A stretch of DNA of 10,163 nt from the NCBI GenBank assembly GCA_013695255.1, contig JACDAV010000032.1:1-10163 (forward strand). Reading direction: 5' to 3'. Position 1 is the stretch's first letter; each line of letters starts with the position of its first letter. Below the pieces are notes generated by a model. The model saw only the letters and a program-made list of their open reading frames with translations, did not search any database and had not been told where the DNA came from. Shown piece by piece: positions 5,800 to 10,163 of the stretch. The position numbers and the translations under genes were made by a program. This DNA is from Chloroflexota bacterium (GTDB lineage: Bacteria > Chloroflexota > Limnocylindria > Limnocylindrales > CSP1-4).

Positions 5800-7551
5800 G
5801 TGCGCCTGATCGAGATCCGCCTGCTCGATGGTCCGAACGTCTACCGGCTCGAGCCGGCGGTCAAGATCGAGGTCGCCCTCGGCCGGCGGCGGAGCTGGTA
5901 CGGACAGCGGATCCCACCGCGCCACGCGCTGGTCCGCCTCGGTGCCGCCGTCCCGGCCAGGACCTGGCCGGACCAGGTGGCGGGCGTCGTGGCCTGGCTG
6001 CGCCGCCTCCGCGCCGACCACGGCGAGGGCACGAGCGGCGTCGCCGTCCATCGCTCGTCGGACCCGGGTCACTGGATCGTGAGCTACCCGTGGCGCGGCG
6101 GGGAGCGAGCGCAGGCGATCGCCCAGGCGGCGCTCACCCTCGCCGAGCGCAACGTCTCGCCCACGCGCCGCGCCCGGCTCACGGGCGCCCAGCAGCGGCT
6201 GGTCAGCCGCTGGTCCGAGCGGATCAGCGCCGCGAAGGCGACCCCACCGGCGTGGATCCGGACCGTGGACCGGCGGATGCCGATCGTGTCGATCAGCGGC
6301 ACCAACGGCAAGAGCACCGTCACCCGCCTGATCACCCACATCCTCGTGAACGCCGGGCGGCACGTGGGAACGACCACGTCGGACGGCGTGCTCGTCGACG
6401 AGCGGATGGTCGAGCCCGGCGACTGGACCGGCCCGGGCGGTGCGGCGCAGATCCTGCAACGGGACGACATCGACGTCGCCGTGCTCGAGACCGCGCGTGG
6501 CGGGATCGTCCTGCGGGGCGCCGGGTACGAGTCGAACGACGCGAGCGTGATCACCAACGTGTCCTCGGACCACCTGGACCTGCAGGGCATCCACACCCTG
6601 CCGGAGCTGGCCGAGGTCAAGGCCACGATCTGCCGGATCACGAAGCCGGACGGCTGGGTCGTCCTGAACGGCGATGACCCGTTCGTCGCGCAGACCGCCC
6701 GTCGCGTCCGGGCACGGGTCGCGTTCTTCTCGCTGGCCGACGGCGGGTCTCCGCTCGTGCGGCGTCACCTGTCACGCGGTGGGCGGGCGTATCTGCTGCG
6801 CGACGGCGAGCTGGTCGAGGCCGACGGCGACCGCGCGAGGTCGATCGTGCGGGTCGCCGACGTGCCGATCGCGATCGGGGGCCTGGCGCGGCACAACGTG
6901 GCCAACGCCCTGGCCGCCGCGGGCGGCGCACGGGGCGTCGGCGCGTCGATCGCGGAGGTGCGCGCGGGGCTGACCGATTTCCGTCCGTCCTCGGAGCGAT
7001 CGCCCGGACGGCTCAATATCTTCCGAGTCGGATCGAACGTGGTCATCGTGGACTTCGCGCACAACGAGGCCGGCGTCACGGCGGTGCTGGACGTCGCCGA
7101 GGGCATCGCCGCCGGCGCCGCCGGGCGCACCGCGCCGATCACGATGATCATCGGGACCGCGGGCGACCGCCCGGACGACACGCTGCGCGGCGTGGCCCGG
7201 ATCGCGGCTGAGCGTGCGCAGCGCATCGCGATCAAGGAGACGCTCAGGTACCTGCGGGGGCGAAGCCGCGAGTCGATGATCGGGGAGCTGCTGGCGGGCG
7301 TCCGCGCCGCTCGCTTCCCGACCTCCGAGATCCCGGTCTACGAGACCGAGACGGAGGCGCTCGAGGCCGAGCTGAAGCGCAACGGCGAGACGACCGCCCG
7401 GGCAGCGACCTCGCGGGTCGTCGTCCTGATGTGCCACGAGGAGCGCGAGGAGGTCTTCCGGCTGCTCGACCGGCTCGGCGGCCGAGCCGTCGACGTGGCG
7501 TCGGAGCTGACGCAGCTGGTGCCGCGCCTCCAGGACCGGCCGCGGTCCTAG
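5800..7551 (+). CDS. CphA-like Mur ligase family protein without ATP-grasp domain
   Basis: A 583-residue ATP-dependent amide ligase resembling the C-terminal half of cyanophycin synthetase (CphA). Residues 1 to about 140 start with RLIEIRLLDGPNVYRLE, like the CphA N-terminal domain. The Mur-type ligase follows: P-loop GTNGKST (167-173), LETARGG with Glu230, TNVSSDHLD (252-260), LNGDDP (289-294), VDFAHNEAG (417-425), GDRPDD (455-460) and LRGRS (485-489). In CphA (about 870-900 residues) the Mur-like half adds arginine to the beta-carboxyl of the aspartate backbone, and a central ATP-grasp domain adds aspartate. Here nothing of ATP-grasp size fits between residues 140 and 167, so the protein should not make cyanophycin alone. 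CphA2 is a different truncation, which keeps ATP-grasp. The start is GTG 5800, 9 bases after a -10 box. The divergent M20 peptidase suggests a linked amide substrate. The family is secure; substrate unknown. Confidence 0.88.
   Translation: MRLIEIRLLDGPNVYRLEPAVKIEVALGRRRSWYGQRIPPRHALVRLGAAVPARTWPDQVAGVVAWLRRLRADHGEGTSGVAVHRSSDPGHWIVSYPWRGGERAQAIAQAALTLAERNVSPTRRARLTGAQQRLVSRWSERISAAKATPPAWIRTVDRRMPIVSISGTNGKSTVTRLITHILVNAGRHVGTTTSDGVLVDERMVEPGDWTGPGGAAQILQRDDIDVAVLETARGGIVLRGAGYESNDASVITNVSSDHLDLQGIHTLPELAEVKATICRITKPDGWVVLNGDDPFVAQTARRVRARVAFFSLADGGSPLVRRHLSRGGRAYLLRDGELVEADGDRARSIVRVADVPIAIGGLARHNVANALAAAGGARGVGASIAEVRAGLTDFRPSSERSPGRLNIFRVGSNVVIVDFAHNEAGVTAVLDVAEGIAAGAAGRTAPITMIIGTAGDRPDDTLRGVARIAAERAQRIAIKETLRYLRGRSRESMIGELLAGVRAARFPTSEIPVYETETEALEAELKRNGETTARAATSRVVVLMCHEEREEVFRLLDRLGGRAVDVASELTQLVPRLQDRPRS
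7532..7549 (+). terminator. Hairpin overlapping the Mur ligase stop codon
   Basis: AGGACCG and CGGTCCT form a perfect 7-bp stem around a 4-base loop (GCCG), ending on the first base of the TAG stop. No T-run follows (the next bases are GGGGTTCG), so this is at best an intrinsic terminator of the U-tract-free kind, or a 3'-end stabilising structure. It may also be chance in GC-rich coding sequence. Confidence 0.25.
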
Positions 7552-7644
7552 GGGTTCGTCTACCCGGCGGGCTCCACGTCCGCGACCGGCCAGATCGGCG
7601 GCCGTGAGGTGCGCCCGATTCACCTGCTCGCAGTGCCTGACCAC

Positions 7645-7658
7645 CGGACCACGGTCCG
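7645..7658. promoter_or_regulatory. 14-bp palindrome, possible operator
   Basis: CGGACC-AC-GGTCCG is a perfect inverted repeat with 6-bp arms in the 196-bp gap between the Mur ligase and the secreted-protein gene. It lies 8 bases upstream of the candidate ECF -35 element, a usual place for an activator or repressor site. It shares the GGACC...GGTCC core with the hairpin at 7532-7549. No regulator gene next to it recognises itself as a partner. Confidence 0.25.
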
Positions 7659-7665
7659 ATCGAGA

Positions 7666-7691
7666 GGGAAGTCGTCCACGGCACCCCGTAA
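7666..7691 (+). promoter_or_regulatory. Possible ECF-sigma promoter of the secreted protein
   Basis: GGGAAGT at 7666-7672 resembles the GGAAC-type -35 of ECF sigma factors, and CGTAA at 7687-7691 resembles their CGT-type -10, with 14 bases between. This spacing is slightly shorter than the usual 15-17. The predicted transcript would have a leader of about 50 bases to the GTG at 7748. It is of interest because an ECF-like sigma gene follows the secreted-protein gene. The match is by eye and weak. Confidence 0.2.
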
Positions 7692-7735
7692 CGATGCCTG
7701 CCCGGCCGGCATCTCCGAGCAAGACCCCTCACACG

Positions 7736-7741
7736 AAGGAG
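7736..7741 (+). promoter_or_regulatory. Ribosome binding site for the secreted protein
   Basis: AAGGAG, with 6 bases to the GTG at 7748, is a strong Shine-Dalgarno sequence and fixes this start, which also gives a complete signal peptide. It contrasts with the leaderless-looking genes elsewhere in the window. Confidence 0.75.
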
Positions 7742-7747
7742 AACGGC

Positions 7748-8092
7748 GTGGGCAATCGAGGCATCGTCGCGGCAGCGATCGGGCTGCTCCTGTTGATCGG
7801 CGCACCGGCAGTGTCCGCCGCGTCCGGGCCGGCGACGCTGACGGCGGCCGGCTGGACATGTTTCGTTCCCCCGGGCGACGTCGTCCATTGCCAGCCGCCG
7901 GGCACGAAGATGGGCAATCCGACCATCACGCTTCGCGTCTTCGGTGGAATCGATTTCTCCGCCGCGAGCGCTCCATTCCTCGGCACCGAGCTTCTCGTCC
8001 GCGAGGACCTGTACCGCGGCCAGCCGTGTCCACGGAACGAGTGGAACATCCTGCCGTTCGGTTACCGCGCCTGCCATCACTTCGCCGGCTGA
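7748..8092 (+). CDS. Small secreted four-cysteine protein
   Basis: A 114-residue protein of unknown function. The N-terminus is a classical Sec signal peptide: a short basic start (GNRG), a hydrophobic core (IVAAAIGLLLLIGAP, residues 6-20) and a likely cleavage site after AVSAA near residue 25. The mature part, about 89 residues, has four cysteines (38, 48, 94, 109), consistent with two disulphide bonds outside the cytoplasm. The first two sit in GWTCFVPPGDVVHCQPPG and the last near the C-terminus in YRACHHFAG. There is no lipobox and no second membrane segment, so it should be freely secreted. The start GTG 7748 has AAGGAG 6 bases upstream. Third codon positions seem somewhat less GC-rich than in neighbours. 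It lies 155 bases upstream of the sigma gene on the same strand and may be a member of that sigma factor's regulon; this is inference. Confidence 0.75.
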   Translation: MGNRGIVAAAIGLLLLIGAPAVSAASGPATLTAAGWTCFVPPGDVVHCQPPGTKMGNPTITLRVFGGIDFSAASAPFLGTELLVREDLYRGQPCPRNEWNILPFGYRACHHFAG

Positions 8093-8247
8093 CGACCCAC
8101 CCGGCCGTCGATCCACCCCCACGTTCAGCTTCCACGATGCCGGTTCGAGCCAGGTGGTCGCCGACGGAGGTGGCAGATCGATCCCCCGGCTCCGCGGCCG
8201 GTCGCGTCAGGCTGGCGGACCGCCGCCCGGCGGCCGATGATCGCTCC

Positions 8248-8820
8248 ATGGTTCGCCGCCAGCCGCGTTCCGTGACAATGCCGGGGGCGGGGATCCCTGA
8301 ATCGACGCCGTACCGTCGGGCCCTGGCCGGTGACGCCGTCGGCTTCGAGGACCTCGTCCGTGCCCACCATCACGCGATGGTTCGGGCGGCGATGGTCGTG
8401 TCGGGCGATCCGGACATGGCCAACGATGCGGCCCAGGCCGCTTGGTCCCGAGCCTGGCGGCAGCTCGGGTCGGTCCGCGACGAGCGGGCGATCGGATCGT
8501 GGCTCGTCGCGGTTGCCTGCAACGAGGCTCGGCAGCTGGTGCGGCGGCGCTCGCGCCTTCGCGAGATCGACCTCTCCGGGATCGGGGAGCGGCCGGCGCC
8601 CGGACGGCGATCGGATCCAGCGAACGTGATCGACAGCGCCGACCTCGCCGCCGCCCTCGCCACGCTGCAACCCGGTGAGCGCGAGCTCGTCGCGCTGCGG
8701 TACGGCTCGGACCTGTCCCCCGGCGAGATCGCGAGACTGACCGGTCGCTCGGCGGTCGCCGTCCGGGTCCAGCTCTTCCGCTTGGTCCGCCGCCTTCGTC
8801 GGGAGCTCGAACATGGCTGA
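8248..8820 (+). CDS. ECF-like RNA polymerase sigma factor (sigma-70 family)
   Basis: A 190-residue alternative sigma factor. Region 2 spans about residues 22-100: YRRALAGDAVGFEDLVRAHH, then the -10-recognition part with DMANDAAQAAWSRAWRQL and the melting helix SWLVAVACNEARQLVRRR. After an Arg/Pro-rich linker (about 101-128), region 4 spans 131-187, with LQPGERELVALRYGSDLSPGEIA and the recognition helix SAVAVRVQLFRLVRRLRREL that contacts the -35 element. Regions 1 and 3 are absent, as in ECF factors. ATG 8248 is one possible start; an in-frame GTG at 8272 and ATG at 8278 (180 residues) are equally close to region 2, and none has a clear ribosome site. The gene overlaps the downstream membrane protein by 8 bases, the usual sigma/anti-sigma coupling. 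The 155 bases upstream show no convincing promoter. The family is clear; the target genes are unknown. Confidence 0.9.
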   Translation: MVRRQPRSVTMPGAGIPESTPYRRALAGDAVGFEDLVRAHHHAMVRAAMVVSGDPDMANDAAQAAWSRAWRQLGSVRDERAIGSWLVAVACNEARQLVRRRSRLREIDLSGIGERPAPGRRSDPANVIDSADLAAALATLQPGERELVALRYGSDLSPGEIARLTGRSAVAVRVQLFRLVRRLRRELEHG

Positions 8821-9745
8821 GTTCGAGCGGCATCTCCGCCAGGCGATCCGCGCCTATGGGGACACGGCCGTCCGGCGGGTGGACCCGTCGCGCATCGCCG
8901 AGAGCGCCGAACGCCGCGCCGCGGAGCCGCCGATGGCGGTCCGGCCGCTTCGCATCTCGTGGCTGACCCTTGTCGTCGCGCTGCTCATCCTGGCCGCCCT
9001 CGCCGCGACCGCGGGCAGCCGGCTGCCACGACCACCCGACCTGCTCTCCACGATCCTCGACCGCGGCAGCCTGCGGGTTGGGGTGGATCCCGAGGCGCTC
9101 GAGCCGATCGCGCCGCCTCCGGGAGCCGCGGACCCGGCAGGCGGGGACGTCCGTCTCGCACGGCAGCTGGCCGAGCGCCTGGGCGTGGATCTCGTTCTCG
9201 TCCCGATCATCCGCGCCGATCAGTCGAGCGGCGGCTGGAACGGCCGGCTGGACGTCGTGATCGACGAGCTGGTGGTGACGTCCGGCCTCGAGGGCAGGCT
9301 CGTTCTGGGCCGGCCCTACCGGTTCATCCCGTACGGTCTCGCCGTGCCGGTGGGCTCGGGCGTCAACCAGGTGCCCGATCTCGTGCGCCCCGAGCTCTGC
9401 GTGGAGGCCGGTGACCATGCCGAGGCCTGGGTCAGTGGACGGCTCCAGGCGCTCAGCGCGAGGGACCGTGTGGACGTACCGCCGCCCGGCGCCAGACTTC
9501 GTCGAGAAGCGGCGTCGCTCCGCTGCGCCCGGGTGGTCGAGGGGGCCGCCACCGGCGATGAAGGGTGGATCGGGCCGACGACGACGATCGACGCCGCGAT
9601 CCGGGCGGGCTTCGCCATCCGACGGGTCGGCGATCCGGTGTTCACCCTCCAGCACGCGATCGCGGCGGACCGGCACGGTCCCGACCCGACCTCCCTGCTC
9701 GAGCGTCTCGACGCCCTCGTGTCCGACGTCGAGCCAGCCCCGTAG
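8813..9745 (+). CDS. Putative anti-sigma factor with solute-binding sensor domain
   Basis: A 310-residue protein with an unusual layout. Residues 1-49 are charged and cytosolic (FERHLRQAIRAYGDTAVRRV), of the kind seen in short anti-sigma N-termini, but without the zinc-binding HxxxCxxC motif. A single membrane helix lies at about 50-67. Residues 78-305 resemble a family-3 (amino acid-type) solute-binding protein: ILDRGSLRVGVDPE (81-94), GGDVRLARQLAERLGVDLVLV (110-130), NGRLDVVIDELVVT (143-156) and GRLVLGRPYRFIPYGLAV (161-178). Arg162 sits where family members bind the ligand carboxylate. Cys196 and Cys238 could form a disulphide. ATG 8813 overlaps the sigma stop by 8 bases, with GGGAG 7 bases upstream, so the two proteins are translationally coupled. 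I infer a sensor that releases the sigma factor when a ligand binds outside. Alternatively it is a membrane-anchored transport receptor, but no permease or ATPase gene is adjacent. Confidence 0.75.
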   Translation: MAEFERHLRQAIRAYGDTAVRRVDPSRIAESAERRAAEPPMAVRPLRISWLTLVVALLILAALAATAGSRLPRPPDLLSTILDRGSLRVGVDPEALEPIAPPPGAADPAGGDVRLARQLAERLGVDLVLVPIIRADQSSGGWNGRLDVVIDELVVTSGLEGRLVLGRPYRFIPYGLAVPVGSGVNQVPDLVRPELCVEAGDHAEAWVSGRLQALSARDRVDVPPPGARLRREAASLRCARVVEGAATGDEGWIGPTTTIDAAIRAGFAIRRVGDPVFTLQHAIAADRHGPDPTSLLERLDALVSDVEPAP

Positions 9746-9766
9746 GCGTTTCGTGGGCGTTTCGTG
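9745..9766. repeat. 11-bp tandem repeat after the sensor gene
   Basis: GGCGTTTCGTG occurs twice head to tail, exactly (9745-9755 and 9756-9766). The first copy begins on the last base of the TAG stop. It could be replication slippage or a paired binding site one helical turn apart; nothing decides between them. Confidence 0.5.
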
Positions 9767-9787
9767 GCGGCCGCCGACGATCCCTCC

Positions 9788-9968
9788 CCGACCCGCCCGG
9801 CGGGTCAGCTGATGCCGCCGGCGAACTCCGACCCGCCCGGCGGGTCTGCTGATGCCTCCAGCGACGACCCACCCGCGGTGCGGGTAAGAGGGCGGCGGAG
9901 CGGCCGGAATCGGGCGACGGAAGGCTGGTCTGGAGCGTTCCTCCGCCAGGTGACCCGCTGGGCGGGTC
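9788..9968. repeat. Array of four 17-nt palindromes in a convergent gap
   Basis: Four inverted repeats share the form GACCCGCNNNGCGGGTC: 9790-9806 and 9830-9846 (GACCCGCCCGGCGGGTC, an 8-bp stem around one base), 9870-9886 (core ACCCGCGGTGCGGGT, a 6-bp stem, outer pair lost) and 9952-9968 (GACCCGCTGGGCGGGTC, 7-bp stem). The first three begin exactly 40 bp apart. The first two lie in 37-bp direct repeats (9788-9824 and 9828-9864) that match at 34 of 37 positions. The gap 9746-10040 separates the 3' ends of two convergent genes and holds no open frame with native codon use. This position favours transcription end hairpins or REP-like elements over operators. No T-runs follow the stems. Confidence 0.7.
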
Positions 9969-10040
9969 GAGTGGCCCCGTGCACCGCCGGGACCGCGGCC
10001 CCGCTACAGAGCACCCGCCGGGCTCGCCGCTGACGGACCG

Positions 10041-10163
10041 CTAACCCTCCGGCGCCTCGAGCTCGCCCGGGTCGGCGAACGCGGTCTGGCCCCGCACCGA
10101 TCCGCCGGCGGCGAGGGCTTCCCGGTAGACCGCCACGGCGTCGTCGACGCAGCACACCACGAG
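10041..10163 (-). CDS. 3' end of an unidentified gene, 5' end beyond window
   Basis: The minus strand is open from the right edge to a TAG at 10043-10041, giving the last 40 residues of a protein. The end reads VVCCVDDAVAVYREALAAGG and then SVRGQTAFADPGELEAPEG. Nearly all third codon positions are G or C and arginine is not excessive, unlike the other frames, so this is the real frame. The segment VDDAVAVYREALAAGG would suit a helix of a small alpha/beta protein, and a VOC/glyoxalase-like fold is one thought, but 40 residues are too few to name a family. It converges on the sensor gene, with the palindrome array between them. Confidence 0.6.
   Translation of the reverse strand, partial: LVVCCVDDAVAVYREALAAGGSVRGQTAFADPGELEAPEG

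Noticed and set aside
4091..5809. 572-codon open frame on the plus strand opposite the RidA and M20 genes
   Set aside because: It has low-complexity Arg/Pro/Gly composition and no recognisable domain. The minus strand carries two complete, motif-bearing genes here.
5800..7551. Annotation as a complete cyanophycin synthetase or as MurC/MurF/FolC
   Set aside because: The ATP-grasp half required for cyanophycin polymerisation is absent, and the LETARGG, DFAHN and GDRPDD forms match the CphA Mur-like half better than the peptidoglycan or folate ligases.
8207..9676. 489-codon open frame on the minus strand opposite the sigma and sensor genes
   Set aside because: It is a shadow of the two coupled plus-strand genes; composition is biased and no domain is seen.
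9746..10040. CRISPR array, because of the regularly spaced repeats
   Set aside because: The unit of 37 bp has only a 3-bp gap between copies, so there are no spacers; it is a palindrome-bearing tandem repeat.
9805..10155. 116-codon open frame on the minus strand at the right edge
   Set aside because: The product is almost all Arg, Gly and Pro and crosses the palindrome array. Another frame ending at 10041 has natural codon use.

Overview
The window is very GC-rich DNA with strong G/C bias at third codon positions, GTG starts used as freely as ATG, and tightly packed genes. Several start codons have a TANNNT -10 box only 7-9 bases upstream and no Shine-Dalgarno sequence, which is the layout of leaderless mRNAs. 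This and the gene types (short-form gamma-glutamyltransferase-like hydrolase, CphA-type Mur ligase without ATP-grasp, ECF sigma with a membrane partner) suggest a high-GC, leaderless-rich bacterium. Chloroflexota (Limnocylindria-like) or a deep Actinomycetota lineage are my best guesses, but the lineage is inferred, not shown.

Layout. (1) 1-820, minus: 5' part of an MFS permease that runs off the left edge. (2) 967-2595, plus: gamma-glutamyltransferase/acylase-family Ntn hydrolase, divergent from the MFS gene. (3) 2709-4131, plus: a probable operon of a small four-cysteine protein, azlC and azlD (branched-chain amino acid export). (4) 5755-4128, minus: an M20 carboxypeptidase-G2-like peptidase followed by a RidA-family protein, overlapping by 4 bp; the RidA and azlD stop codons interlock in one CTAG. 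(5) 5800-7551, plus: a CphA-like Mur ligase lacking the ATP-grasp domain, divergent from the M20 gene across only 44 bp, where the two putative promoters lie on top of each other. (6) 7748-8092, plus: a small secreted four-cysteine protein. (7) 8248-9745, plus: an ECF-like sigma factor overlapping a single-pass membrane protein whose outer part looks like an amino-acid solute-binding protein, so probably a ligand-sensing anti-sigma factor. (8) 9746-10040: a convergent intergenic region with four 17-nt GC-rich palindromes, three at an exact 40-bp period. (9) 10041-10163, minus: the 3' end of an unidentified gene.

How the genes may work together. Much of the window concerns amino acids and small amide-linked compounds: an Ntn amidohydrolase, an amino acid exporter, a metallopeptidase of the glutamate-releasing type, a Rid protein and an amide-forming Mur ligase. 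The divergent M20/Mur-ligase pair is the most suggestive, since one makes and the other breaks amide bonds. The sigma/sensor pair is a separate signalling unit that could respond to an extracytoplasmic amino acid-like ligand. These links are inference from position and family.
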